Source of the DNA: Sporosarcina sp. ACRSM
GTDB taxonomy: Bacteria; Bacillota; Bacilli; Bacillales_A; Planococcaceae
DNA length: 64,000 nucleotides
Direction: 5' to 3'
Assembly (NCBI RefSeq): GCF_022346545.1
Contig: NZ_JAKRNU010000013.1
Span: forward strand, 62,001-126,000
Under the pieces are notes generated by a model, which was not told where the DNA came from, ran no database searches, and was given only the letters and a program-made list of their open reading frames with translations. This document shows, piece after piece, positions 1-9,200 of this stretch; position 1 is the stretch's first letter; each line of letters opens with the position of its first letter. Both the position numbers and the translations under genes were made by a program.

Positions 1-1075
1 TTTGGGAAGCAACAAAAGCAAACACGATAAATGTCCCCATACCTGACATGGCTTTGGAAAAATGGAGAACTAGATCCTTATCTGATTTGAATTGGCGACT
101 CACAATCCCATAAACAATGGATGGTATTAAAAAGAGCAACATCGTTAGAGGGACCAAAGATGCCATAAAAGGAGAACCTTCAATGATGGCACCCGTTTCT
201 TGATTTCGTAAAATAGCGTTTTCCGGCAATACAGCTAACAATAAGACGACAATAAATAAGAGTAAGGAGAACCCTGCTGCTATTAACCCACGCTTATCTT
301 CTGCTGTAACGTCATCTAATTTGTCTGGTTCATCCGTTATACCCGTGTATTTACCCAAATGCGGCTCTACAATCTTATTATTAACAAAAATCGCCACTGG
401 AATTAAAAGAAAGAATGAAGCAGTGATAAAATAGTAATTCATTGCAGGATTAGCAACATAGGTAGAATCAATTAAACTTGCTGCTTCCTGCGTAAATCCA
501 ACTAGCACAACATCCGTTGTATTAATGAGTAAATTTGCCGTAAATCCACCCGCTACGGAAGCATATCCAAGAGCCAAACCAGCCAGCGGATGCCTTCCTA
601 CCGAATAAAAAATCATCGCTGCAATCGGTGGTATGATCATAAATGCAGCGTCTCCCGCTACATTTCCCATCATCCCGATAAAGACAATCGTAGGTACGAT
701 TAATACCTTCGGAGAGCGCATGATTGTAACCTTCATCAAGGAAGTTAAAAGACCGGTAGATTCTGCTAAGCCAATACCAAACATAATCACCAGCACAAAT
801 CCTAAAGGCGGAAAGGTAGCAAATACGCCAACAAATTCAGTTAATATTTTCCTAATACCATCTCCACTTAAAAGATTAACAACAGCAATCTTATCGCCTG
901 TGGCAGGATTTACTGCGGATAGTCCAATGACTGCCCCGAGAGCCGAGGCGATTAATATGATACCTGACAAAATTACAAATAAGGTTACCGGATCCGGAAG
1001 CTTATTTCCCCATTTCTCAATCCAAGAAAGAAACCTTGTAAACCAGTTTTTTTGCTTCTTCTCCCCATTCCCCAC
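1..1075 (-). CDS. AbgT-family transporter (5' part; gene continues past window edge)
   Basis: Reading the minus strand gives an uninterrupted frame of 358 codons that runs off base 1, so the last ~150 residues of a usual ~500-residue AbgT protein are missing here. The N-terminus has the family signature: a short basic start, then NKLPDPVTLFVI followed by several hydrophobic segments. The last visible residues (SKAMSGMGTFIVFAF) also fit AbgT. The family comprises inner-membrane transporters of p-aminobenzoyl-glutamate or related antimetabolites. The start is a GTG at 1075, chosen because a GGGAGAGG Shine-Dalgarno lies just upstream; the ATG nearby is in another frame. It is transcribed alone, away from the decayed genes to its right. 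Substrate is inferred from family only. Confidence 0.85.
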   Translation of the reverse strand, partial: MGNGEKKQKNWFTRFLSWIEKWGNKLPDPVTLFVILSGIILIASALGAVIGLSAVNPATGDKIAVVNLLSGDGIRKILTEFVGVFATFPPLGFVLVIMFGIGLAESTGLLTSLMKVTIMRSPKVLIVPTIVFIGMMGNVAGDAAFMIIPPIAAMIFYSVGRHPLAGLALGYASVAGGFTANLLINTTDVVLVGFTQEAASLIDSTYVANPAMNYYFITASFFLLIPVAIFVNNKIVEPHLGKYTGITDEPDKLDDVTAEDKRGLIAAGFSLLLFIVVLLLAVLPENAILRNQETGAIIEGSPFMASLVPLTMLLFLIPSIVYGIVSRQFKSDKDLVLHFSKAMSGMGTFIVFAFVASQ

Positions 1076-1497
1076 TCCAACACCTCTCCCTTATAATCTC
1101 CTATAGGCATTATTATAAAGGGAGAACATAGTTAAAAAAGTAAAGCACTTTACAATCATGACTATATGTTGAAATATTCCGTCATTTAAATATAAACGTA
1201 TGGCCAAACTCCACCTGTTGACACCGGTGGAATTCGAGAAAAGTGCCTGTACAAAATACAATTACGACAATTCAACAGACAATATAAATGTAAAAAATCA
1301 ACCGCGATATGATTCGAAATGACTTCCTATATTTTTATATTTCATTGTAACGAATTGGCAGAATAGTGTCGTGCACAGGCTCCTGAAATCAACTCTATCT
1401 TCCAATCGGTCCAGGCGGGACGAAGAAACAGGTCTGTATGGTGGTCCTTCTGTCTATCCATTTAACACAATAAGCAACTGTTTCACTTTTAAAGGAA
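1076..1497. other. Intergenic stretch without recognisable gene
   Basis: No frame on either strand resembles a known family. It presumably holds the promoter of the AbgT gene. The end next to 1498 may contain further unrecognisable debris of the NagB-like remnant, since that gene would normally extend another ~600 bases in this direction. Confidence 0.5.
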
Positions 1498-1653
1498 TTA
1501 ATACAATCTCTCATAGATTGGCAGCACTGTACTTCCTGTTGCAAGACCGAGTACATCGAGCTTTCCTTTATCCATTTGATCTTTCATCATCTGAAACACT
1601 TATTGTGCCGCTTCTTCCCGATCTTTGACTGTCAGTAGTGTGATATTTTTCAT
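1498..1653 (-). pseudogene. Decayed nagB-like glucosamine-6-phosphate deaminase (N-terminal remnant)
   Basis: The remnant keeps a good ribosome binding site (AAGGTGAT) and ATG at 1653. It starts MKNITLLTVKDREEAAQ, meets a TAA at codon 18, then continues in frame with LDVLGLATGSTVLPIYERL. The LATGST-PLP/Y segment is the sugar-phosphate binding signature near the N-terminus of NagB-type isomerases. A second stop follows at codon 52 and the other ~190 residues of the family are absent. Intact NagB converts glucosamine-6-phosphate to fructose-6-phosphate and ammonia. This copy cannot make an enzyme. Confidence 0.72.
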
Positions 1654-1748
1654 TTTATCACCTTGCCAAATCTATAAATTAAAATTTCCGGATAAATATA
1701 ACAATCCCTTAGCCACTTAGAAGTATTGACTAAGGGATTATCTGATTA

Positions 1749-1961
1749 TCACAGCTGTTTTTTCATACTTGAAACAACCCTTTTACCGATCTTCCTCCAT
1801 CACGCATAGGATCCATTTTTACCCGAACGCAAAATGTGCCATCCCTTCACAATTCGGATAAGTATTTTAGTTCAATGACGAGCGGCGCCATTTAATTGCC
1901 TCAGGTCTTGTACCGAAAATCGTCATTACTTTATATCTTTTCTTCAAGTCATCTTCGCCAT
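1749..1961 (-). pseudogene. Decayed UDP-N-acetylglucosamine 2-epimerase (WecB/MnaA family)
   Basis: The segment KVMTIFGTRPEAIK is the characteristic N-terminal motif of UDP-GlcNAc 2-epimerases. The next residues (MAPLVIELKY) appear only after a one-base frameshift. About 150 bases later the C-terminal helix of the family (GKRVVSSMKKQL, then stop at 1749) is readable. The central ~300 codons are deleted, leaving head and tail fused with stops and frameshifts. The intact enzyme makes UDP-ManNAc for teichoic acid linkage units or capsules. It is probably a surplus copy from a lost polysaccharide cluster rather than the housekeeping gene. Confidence 0.75.
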
Positions 1962-2100
1962 CCAACTATACTGGGGAGAAACATTTAGTCAAATGCACCC
2001 TTAGAATAATGAAGTTGGATGCAATATATATAAACGACGAACCGTATAATCATTGTAATCATAAACAGATCCGTTAACACTTAACTCGTATACCTAATAT

Positions 2101-2545
2101 TTATTGTATTAAGCCGATAACTCGTTCTTGCTCCTCGACCGTCATGTTCGACCCCGATGGCAAACAAAGCCCTCCCACAAACAACCGCTCACTCACAACA
2201 TCGTCTTCCGTATGCCGATCAAACTTGCATCCTTCAAACAAAGGTTGCAAATGCAATGGCTTCCACACCGGACGGGCTTCAATGTTCTCTGCTTCCAACG
2301 CATCAATCAGCTCATAAGGGGTAACACTCACCTTATCTGGATCCGACGTCAACGCCGTCAGCCAACGATTCGAATATGTCCCTTCAAGCTGTGCTCTTCC
2401 AACTCCCGCAAGAATGTTACTCATCCGTTAGTTATAACCGACCTGACTATGCTGGTAATGCTTCGCTGCATCACATACCTACGTCGCTAGGAACGTGACT
2501 GTGCCAATGCATCCAAATCATTAGAAACGAGCATCACTCTCTTAG
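2101..2545 (-). pseudogene. Decayed DegT/DnrJ/EryC1/StrS aminotransferase (C-terminal remnant)
   Basis: Read on the minus strand the segment gives LVSNDLDALAQSRFLAT, a stop, DAAKHYQHSQVGYN, a stop, RMSNILAGVGRAQLEG, then an uninterrupted C-terminus. The QARD..HYQHS..GYNYRMSN..AG.GRAQL region is typical of PLP-dependent sugar aminotransferases such as EpsN/PglE. The tail (SVTPYELIDALEAENIEAR) is the family C-terminal lobe. An internal deletion follows GRAQLEG. The catalytic lysine region is missing. An open frame of 107 codons survives at 2101-2424 but is only the tail of the old gene. Together with the two remnants to the left it marks a lost amino-sugar or exopolysaccharide locus. Confidence 0.82.
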
Positions 2546-2715
2546 CAATATTTCTGTTAAGCGTTTGTAAAATTATAACTAATTATGGGTTATGTGTAAA
2601 TATTGTAAAATGTATGTTAAATTGATTAAGGTTTTGTGAGGTAATCTGCTATTTGATGCGTGAAATGATGATTTAATCGATTCAGCAGCAGTTGTCATTA
2701 GCCAAAACATAAAAA

Positions 2716-2751
2716 AAGAAATCAACCGAGACATAGTCCGATTGATTTCTT
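2716..2751 (-). terminator. Intrinsic terminator after the DUF3817 gene
   Basis: A 10-bp perfect stem (AAGAAATCAA / TTGATTTCTT) with a 16-base loop is followed, on the minus strand, by a run of T (the A run at 2711-2717). It lies about 100 bases downstream of the gene at 2858-3187. The rest of 2546-2857 shows nothing else recognisable. Confidence 0.8.
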
Positions 2752-2857
2752 ATCCCTCCTATTTATAATTTAGCTGCTGCTCCTGTCGTATAAAGGGATC
2801 ATCCTACCGTTTCTTCTTGAAAGCCTGTCTTGTAACAATCGATTAGAAAATCACATA

Positions 2858-3187
2858 CTAATTGTATTGCAACCTAGAGCCCATCGTTAATTTGCCTTCC
2901 AGTTTTTTCAGGCGACTGTCCAAAATGAAATTACCAAACGGGATAAATGCTACGATAAATGCACCGAAGAAAAATCGAATCGGCCATTTCACGGCAAATG
3001 TCGTATATATAATGGCTAGACAATAGATAGTAAACAGTACGCCGTGTATCATTCCAACGATCGTGACCGCCATCGGCATATCCATGAAATATTTTAAAGG
3101 CATCGCGATGAATAAGAGGAACAATAACGAGCCACCTTCCAATATACCCATCAATCGAAATCGCCCCAATGCCGTTTTCAACATCAT
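2858..3187 (-). CDS. DUF3817 small integral membrane protein
   Basis: This 109-residue protein has three hydrophobic segments (about residues 13-30, 40-62, 70-95). The LGRFRLMGILEGGSLLFLL start and a central VTIVGMIHGVLF motif are both typical of DUF3817 membrane proteins of Bacillales and Actinobacteria. Function is unknown for the family. GGAGTGG lies 4 bases before the ATG at 3187. It is a single-gene unit with a strong terminator downstream. The C-terminus is basic (RLKKLEGK) and probably cytoplasmic. Confidence 0.8.
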   Translation of the reverse strand: MMLKTALGRFRLMGILEGGSLLFLLFIAMPLKYFMDMPMAVTIVGMIHGVLFTIYCLAIIYTTFAVKWPIRFFFGAFIVAFIPFGNFILDSRLKKLEGKLTMGSRLQYN

Positions 3188-3250
3188 TTTCCACTCCTAT
3201 TCTACTAATCTTCTTCCATTATAGAAGTCCAACTTGAATAAATACAAGAA

Positions 3251-3350
3251 AAGGAAGGACTTTCACTGAACGTTCACAGAGCAAGTTCTTCCTTACCGTT
3301 TTCTACCTTAAATAGCCCCCGGGATTGGGCAACCCAGTGTTTGGGTTGCC
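3251..3350 (-). terminator. Two hairpins downstream of the small gene at 3360
   Basis: A 12-bp stem with one G-U pair at 3251-3262 / 3283-3294 is followed on the minus strand by TTTTCTTG, which fits a rho-independent terminator. A second, GC-rich hairpin (GGCAACCCA / TGGGTTGCC, 3328-3350) lies just after the stop codon at 3360. Confidence 0.6.
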
Positions 3351-3359
3351 TAACTTATT

Positions 3360-3536
3360 TTATAGAATGTCTAAGCTTTCCCGGGGATTCTCCAACGGAG
3401 CAAGCAACCCTATTGTTACTCTTTTGCACACTTCCGCTTGGATTCCTTGTAGTTGTAGCTTTTTCACAATTCGGGCAGTCGTAGAGTAGCCCTTCTGTAG
3501 AAGGGATTGTTCCGTTTTTCGATCGTTGGTTTTCAA
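3360..3536 (-). CDS. Small protein of unknown function under TetR-type operators
   Basis: This reads as 58 residues starting at a TTG (3536) preceded at good spacing by GGGAGG. A longer frame to 3578 has no ribosome binding site and would begin inside an operator, so I reject that start. The protein is basic (KTNDRKTEQSLLQKGYSTTA near the start, then ARIVKKLQLQG) and mostly helical by eye, without signal peptide or membrane segment. I do not recognise a family. Its main interest is regulatory: three copies of a palindrome lie 35-116 bases upstream, identical in form to those around the TetR regulator at 13.7 kb. It is probably co-regulated with the alarmone synthetase there. Confidence 0.5.
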   Translation of the reverse strand: MKTNDRKTEQSLLQKGYSTTARIVKKLQLQGIQAEVCKRVTIGLLAPLENPRESLDIL

Positions 3537-3570
3537 AAAAGTCCTCCCTCTAGCTAAAGTGATCCCATCA

Positions 3571-3652
3571 AATGACAACGTGTCATTCCTCAGGTTATTT
3601 CCATAATAAGTGACGCTGTGTCACATGTCAATATGTTGCGACAGTGTGTCAC
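3571..3652. promoter_or_regulatory. Three tandem TetR-type operator palindromes
   Basis: The sites are 3571-3587 (AATGACAACGTGTCATT, a perfect 7-3-7 palindrome), 3610-3624 (GTGACGCTGTGTCAC) and 3638-3652 (GCGACAGTGTGTCAC). Four further copies of the same TGACA-N3-TGTCA form flank the divergent synthetase and TetR genes at 13.4-13.6 kb. The first site overlaps the expected leader of the small gene at 3360-3536. Binding by that TetR protein is inferred from shared sequence. Confidence 0.7.
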
Positions 3653-3730
3653 ATTTTAGTCAAATAATCGTTCACAACCCTTTGGTTTCGATACAATTTG
3701 TTAGGAAATCAGTGGTCTCGTTGAACAAGA

Positions 3731-3768
3731 AAAAGCCCTTCGACCTTTTTATCGGTCAATTGGCTTTT
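3731..3768 (-). terminator. Terminator after the coiled-coil repeat gene
   Basis: A stem AAAAGCC...GACC / GGTC...GGCTTTT occupies 3731-3768, with A and T runs on both sides. It lies about 25 bases downstream of the stop codon at 3793. Confidence 0.6.
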
Positions 3769-3792
3769 CAGTTCGTTTTTATCCTATTTTCT

Positions 3793-4290
3793 TTAATGTA
3801 ATGAATCGGTTCGCATAAATACTTCCCGATCCAAGGCATGAATTTTGTATGTGACGTACTTCAGCTCTTTCTTCATATCTTCCCGTAACTGAACCGTATT
3901 TTTTGATAGTTCCTCGAATTGATGACCGACACCGTTCAACTTTATATCGACGGTATCGAACCTTTCATTCATCTCGGTTTTCAGGTCATGGATATCGGTT
4001 TTAACATCCTTCATCTCTGTTTTCAGACCTTGGATATCGGTTTTCATATCCTTCATCCCTGTTTTCAGACCTTGGATATCTGTTTTCATATCCTTCATCT
4101 CTGTTTTCAGACCTTGGATGTCGGTTTTCATATCCTTCATCTCTGTTTTCAGACCTTGGATGTCGGTTTTCATATCCTTCATCTCTGTTTTCAGACCTTG
4201 GATGTCGGTTTTCATACTTTGGACATCTGACTGTACACCGTTCATTTGTTCGATCATTTTGCCCATCATTTCGATTAGCTGCTTGTCCAT
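3793..4290 (-). CDS. Coiled-coil protein with 14-residue tandem repeats
   Basis: This 165-residue protein is built around six copies of a 14-residue unit (MKTDIQGLKTEMKD and close variants), two heptads each, encoded by nearly identical 42-bp repeats at about 3975-4226. The N-terminus (MDKQLIEMMGKMIEQMNG) and the C-terminal part (FEELSKNTVQLREDMKKEL) are also amphipathic helix. No signal or membrane segment is seen. Similar heptad-repeat proteins are common in Bacillales but have no known function. I chose ATG 4290 because GGAG lies 8 bases upstream; an upstream GTG at 4299 overlaps that Shine-Dalgarno region. Repeat number is likely to vary between strains through slippage. Confidence 0.75.
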   Translation of the reverse strand: MDKQLIEMMGKMIEQMNGVQSDVQSMKTDIQGLKTEMKDMKTDIQGLKTEMKDMKTDIQGLKTEMKDMKTDIQGLKTGMKDMKTDIQGLKTEMKDVKTDIHDLKTEMNERFDTVDIKLNGVGHQFEELSKNTVQLREDMKKELKYVTYKIHALDREVFMRTDSLH

Positions 4291-4372
4291 ATGACCCACT
4301 CCTATAGGTTATAGTATAAGGTTTTTCTCCGTGAATTAATAGTGATTAGGGAAGAATTCGTTGCGATTTTAT

Positions 4373-5938
4373 CTAGCGATGGTTTACTGCTTTAATTGTA
4401 GCATTTTGAAGGTTCGCGGCAATCCGTTTCCATTTGATAGCTTCTTGGATGGCTGTTTCGCTCACTTCTCTTTCGGTAGCTAGGTCTGCTATCGTCCGTG
4501 CGATTCGAATGAGTTTCGCTTGTGTCCGGTTGCTCCATTTTTCGTCAAAACAGATCATTTGCAGGTGTTGCAACTGTTCATCGGTTAACCTTGTTGTTTC
4601 CATAAGAAGGCTAAAAGGAATATTACCATTCAGCCCTGTCCCTTGGTAACGCTCCTTTTGAATGGCTCTTGCTTCTGAAACATGGGCACGTACGGTCGCT
4701 GAAGTCTCCGCTACCCCTTCCTCTGTTAATCCGACGCTTTGCAACGTCATGAGGAAATCGAAACGATCGATGAGTGGGCCCGATGCTTTCAGTTGGTACG
4801 TTTTGATTTGAAATGGCGTACAAGTACAATACCGCTCATTGGAGCCGAAATAACCGCATGGACAAGGATTGGTTGCCGCGATCAGTATCAAAGATGCAGG
4901 ATAGGTGACCGTTTGCCTCACCCGGTTGATGGTCACTTCACCTATTTCCATAGGCTGCCGGAGCATGTCCAATGCTTTTCTTGAAAATTCACCGAGTTCA
5001 TCCAAAAACAAGACGCCTTTATGTGCAAGCGAAATCTCTCCGGGTTTCGGATACGTGCCCCCTCCTATGAGTGATACAGCCGAAGCTAAATGATGAGGGT
5101 GCCGATAAGGTGGTCGTTTTGACAATCCTCGATTCTCTTTCGCAAGATGGTAGATTCCAAAAGTCTCTAGCATATCGTCATTGGACAGATCAGGTAAAAT
5201 GGTATGGAATGCATCTGCTAACATGGTCTTCCCACATCCCGGAGGACCACTGAGCAGGACATGATGTCCCCCAGCCGCCGCAATCTCTAGCATCCGCTTT
5301 GCTTCCATATGTCCGCGTATATTGGCAAAATCCGTGGGCTGTTCCATCGTCTCGGGATGGATCGGTTCATGGATCGAAATGAGCGCTTCAGTTGGCAATT
5401 CCTCCTCTCGCTGTCCTCGTAAATAGCTCAGCAATTCTGAGACAGAATGAACGGGCACTAACTCAACTGAAGGCTTCTTTCCAAGAAAACCGATATCTAT
5501 CGGAGGAAGTATGATTCGCTTGAATCCAAGTAATATAGCCTGTTGAATGGTCGGAATCAATCCATGGAATGGTTCCAAATTTCCTGTCAGTGATAAGGCC
5601 GCGAGAAAACATGTTTTCCGATCGATCGGAAGTGGTTCCGGCAACATTTTTTGTAGCACGGCAATTAACATAGCGCAATCATGACCAGTACCTGTTTTTC
5701 GTTTATCTGCCGGGGATAGATGAATCGTCATCTTTTTCATGGAGACATCGATATCCAGCGCATGCAAACAGCTTAAAATCCGTTCTCTCGACTCTTTCAT
5801 CGAAACATCCGGCAGCCCTACGATTAAACAACCTTCTTTATCGACGCGTACATTCGCCTCTACAATAACTAGATGGCCCCGCATCCCCTCCAAACCGACA
5901 CTCATCACCTGATCTTCGATGTCACTCACACCCTTCAT
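4373..5938 (-). CDS. yifB: YifB/ComM-family Mg-chelatase-like AAA+ ATPase
   Basis: The product is 521 residues, the usual length for the family (~500-510). The N-terminal part is a ChlI/LonC-like domain (MSVGLEG start, then VGLPDVSMKESRERI). The centre is the AAA+ module with Walker A GPPGCGKT, Walker B VLFLDELGEF and sensor region AATNPCPCGYFG. The C-terminal YifB domain holds the four-cysteine cluster (CPCG...CTCTP). ComM homologues are hexameric branch-migration helicases that aid integration of transforming DNA in Gram-negatives. A role here with comK at 32.9 kb is possible but inferred. The frame stays open to 6034, but the extra residues match nothing and lack a ribosome binding site, so I start at ATG 5938, six bases after GGTGG. 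Confidence 0.88.
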   Translation of the reverse strand: MKGVSDIEDQVMSVGLEGMRGHLVIVEANVRVDKEGCLIVGLPDVSMKESRERILSCLHALDIDVSMKKMTIHLSPADKRKTGTGHDCAMLIAVLQKMLPEPLPIDRKTCFLAALSLTGNLEPFHGLIPTIQQAILLGFKRIILPPIDIGFLGKKPSVELVPVHSVSELLSYLRGQREEELPTEALISIHEPIHPETMEQPTDFANIRGHMEAKRMLEIAAAGGHHVLLSGPPGCGKTMLADAFHTILPDLSNDDMLETFGIYHLAKENRGLSKRPPYRHPHHLASAVSLIGGGTYPKPGEISLAHKGVLFLDELGEFSRKALDMLRQPMEIGEVTINRVRQTVTYPASLILIAATNPCPCGYFGSNERYCTCTPFQIKTYQLKASGPLIDRFDFLMTLQSVGLTEEGVAETSATVRAHVSEARAIQKERYQGTGLNGNIPFSLLMETTRLTDEQLQHLQMICFDEKWSNRTQAKLIRIARTIADLATEREVSETAIQEAIKWKRIAANLQNATIKAVNHR

Positions 5939-6185
5939 TTTCATCCACCATACACCAACAATTTCAGCGTGTAAATTGTCGTAAATGTACTGAAAAGCCG
6001 ATAATGCCGGTTTGCATTGAATAAATGAAGGCATATTGCAAATTTGCTAGCTTTATTCCCCCTAAATTTCAATTATCACAAAGGATAGAACACGTAAAAT
6101 TTTTTTCTTAACTACAGTAGGAGGTAAATTAGCAGTAAACACAATGTTGTTTGAACCTAGTAACTGAAACAAAATCAAATACGCC

Positions 6186-6220
6186 AAAAAAGACCCAAGG
6201 TAGCTGCCTTGGATCCTTTT
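6186..6220 (-). terminator. Terminator of the RND efflux operon
   Basis: The stem CCAAGG / CCTTGG with flanking A and T runs (6186-6220) lies about 75 bases past the stop codon of the RND pump. It works in both orientations by sequence. Confidence 0.65.
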
Positions 6221-6292
6221 CTGTGTATGAAAACACCAGCATTTCAATTTCGGTTGATTGACACTTCTAGTCTTGCTTATACATTCAAGCGA

Positions 6293-9200
6293 TTATGATT
6301 CGCTTTTCCCATTGAGGCTTAGCTTATTAGCTTTCCTCTTTGACCTTTTTTCTCCATTGAATCTGTTCTTTGTTTTTTCCGCCAGATTATCAATGACGAC
6401 ATACATAACCGGTACGAAAACGAGGGTCAGTACGGTGGAAGCAGCTAAACCGAATACAACCACGACGCCCATCGGCTGGTTGGATTCTGCTCCTTCACCA
6501 AATGCAAAGGCAATTGGAATCATCGTAAAGATGGTGGAGACGGAAGTCATTAGAATTGGACGAAGTCGGCTGCGTCCGGATTCAATAAGCGCTTCGGTTC
6601 TTTCCATTCCTCGTGATCGTAAGATATTGGTATAGTCAACGAGGATAATCCCGTTATTCAATACAATGGCGGCCAACATGATGATCCCCATAAATGCCGT
6701 GACACTGAGCGGGATATTGGTGACAAAGAGTCCGACCATCGCTCCGATAATCATTGTTGGCAGGGAGAACATGATGACAAACGGATGCGTAAAGGATTCG
6801 AATTGGAACGCCATGACCATGTACACGAGTACTACACCTAGTACGAGCGCAATTCCAAGTGCCGTAAACTCCTCGGCGATATCTTCCGCTTCCCCGCCTG
6901 TACTGACTTCATAACCTTCTGGTAGCGCAAGTTCGTTCAACTTGGCGTTCAAGTCTTGGGATACTTCCACCGCAGAACGTCCGATGACATCACTTGTGAC
7001 ATTCACTTGTCGTTTTTGGTTCTTCCGGTTGATTTCGGTCGGACCTTGGACTTGCTTCAACTCTGCCACAGCCGTAATCGGAACGTGGACGCCTTCGCTG
7101 TTTTGAATGACAAATGTTTCTAGATCACGAATCGTTTGTGTGCTTTCTTTCGGGAATGCAACCCGAACGTCAAACTCATCGCCATCTTCTTTATACTTTG
7201 TGGCGACTTGTCCACTGAACGCCATGCTGACGCCGTTCATGACTTGCTGATAAGAAAGTCCATATTGACTCGCCACTTCGCGATTCACGATGACCTGAAC
7301 TTCCGGTCGTCCTTCCGCGGAAGTACTTTCGATGTTGAGGGTGCCGTCTATATCTTGCAGTATCCAAACAACTTGTTGGGATAGATCGCTTAGAACAGCT
7401 AAGTCATCACCTGCAATTTCAACTTGGATCGGGGAACCTGAACTCATTCCTTGATCATTCTCTTGCACGGTGATTTTCGCGCCAGGAATATCGCTCAGCA
7501 AGGTATCGACTTCACCAATCAACTCCGTTGTCGATACATCCCGTTCACTTGCTTTGACAAATTTAATCGCAAAACTCGCATATTCCGAGCTGCCTCCGCC
7601 AATTCCCATCGAGCTGCCGCCAATGGTGACAGTCGTCATATCGATGATGTCATCATATTGGGTCAGACGTTCACTAATGTCTTGAACCGTTTTCTCTGTT
7701 TCAGCCAATTGGGTTCCTGGCTGCAGCTCCACATTGATTTGCATCTCTCCACTGTCAGCAGAGGGCATCAAGACAAATCCGATAAAGGGGACAAGAAACA
7801 AGCTTCCGACGACAGTTGCCGCAACGATAGCAATCGTTCTTTTCCGGGCTCTTAAAGCCTTTTCCAAGAGCTTGACATAACTATTCGTCACTTTGTTCAA
7901 TAACTTATTGAACCAACCTTTGCCTTCCTCACCATCAAAAGATGCAGCTACATTTCCTAAAAACTTTGAAGAGATCATCGGTAGGAATGTGATGGCACCA
8001 ATAAGTGCTGCCGACACCGCAAAGACGACCGTCAACGCAAGCGGGCGTATCATCTGTGCTGCAAGTCCGCTGATGAAGAGCATCGGTACGAAAATCGCCG
8101 CAGTCGTTAAGGTGGCCGCAATGACAGACGGTGCTAATTCAGTCGCCCCTGCCAATGCCGCTTCTTTAATTGGCATGCCTTCCGTACGCTTTTTAAAGAT
8201 ATTCTCGAGAATAACGATGGCACTGTCAATCATCAAGCCGATTCCGATAGCCAAACCACCCATCGAAATGGTGTTGATACTTTCGCCCGTCAAGTACATT
8301 AATGTAAATGTCGTGAGCAGGGATAATGGCATCGTCAGACCGATGACCAATGTTGTTCGGATGCTCCGCAAGAATAATTGTAAAACAAGCATTGCTAAGG
8401 CAAATCCGACAACCATATTGACCATGACAGAATTAATCGAATCTGAAATGAATATGGATGTATCCATCGTCGTTGTCAGTTTCAAGCCGCGTTCTTCCAA
8501 CTTCGGATTCAACTTGTCAATGACTCGATTAATCTCATTTGCTGCGCTGATCGTATTGGCATCCGATTGCTTCATAACGGAGAATGTCAGTGTATCTTCT
8601 CCATTAACACGAGAGATTGTCGTTTGATCTTCAAACGTGTCCACTACCTCGGCGACATCCCTCACTTTAATCGTCTCACCGCTGACAAGTGCAATTTGGG
8701 TGTTCATAATATCTTCGACCGACGTAAATTCCCCGTCGATCCGCACTTGAACGTCTTCACCGCCACGTTCGACAGTCCCTGCAGAAATGGAGCGGTTTTC
8801 CGCCCCTAACGCTTGGATAACTTGCGATCCCGAAAGCCCGAAGTTTTGTAGCTTTCCAAGATCCAAATTGACCTGAATTTCCCTTTTCAATCCACCTGTA
8901 ATGCTAGCGGAAGCAATTCCAGGTGCACGCTCGAATTCAGGCTGGATCTCGTTTTCAGCAATGACTTGTAACTCACTTAAATCTGCACCAGTTAAACTGA
9001 TCGTCTGAATCGGAATCGCTTGAGGATCAAGACGCATAACCAATGGGGCATTCGCACCATCCGGCAATTGGGCACGCACAGGATCCAGCTTTTCCCTCAT
9101 ATCATTTAAAGTCGCTTTGATATCTGTTCCATAGTCAAACTGTAAGATGACCATCGATGAAGATGGCTGTGAAATGGATTGGATCGTGTCGATACCTTCC

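Noticed and set aside
1371..1628. Plus-strand frame of 85 codons
   Set aside because: It is the complement of the nagB-like remnant and has no ribosome binding site.
2128..2490. Plus-strand frame of 120 codons
   Set aside because: It is antisense to the recognisable DegT aminotransferase remnant and has no family resemblance.
3975..4226. Regular 42-bp repeats suggesting a CRISPR array
   Set aside because: The repeats are contiguous with no unique spacers and read in frame as a 14-residue coiled-coil unit in a gene with a good ribosome binding site.
7893..8627. Long plus-strand frame (244 codons) opposite the RND pump
   Set aside because: It lies fully antisense to a well-conserved pump gene and its translation resembles no family; it is a codon shadow.
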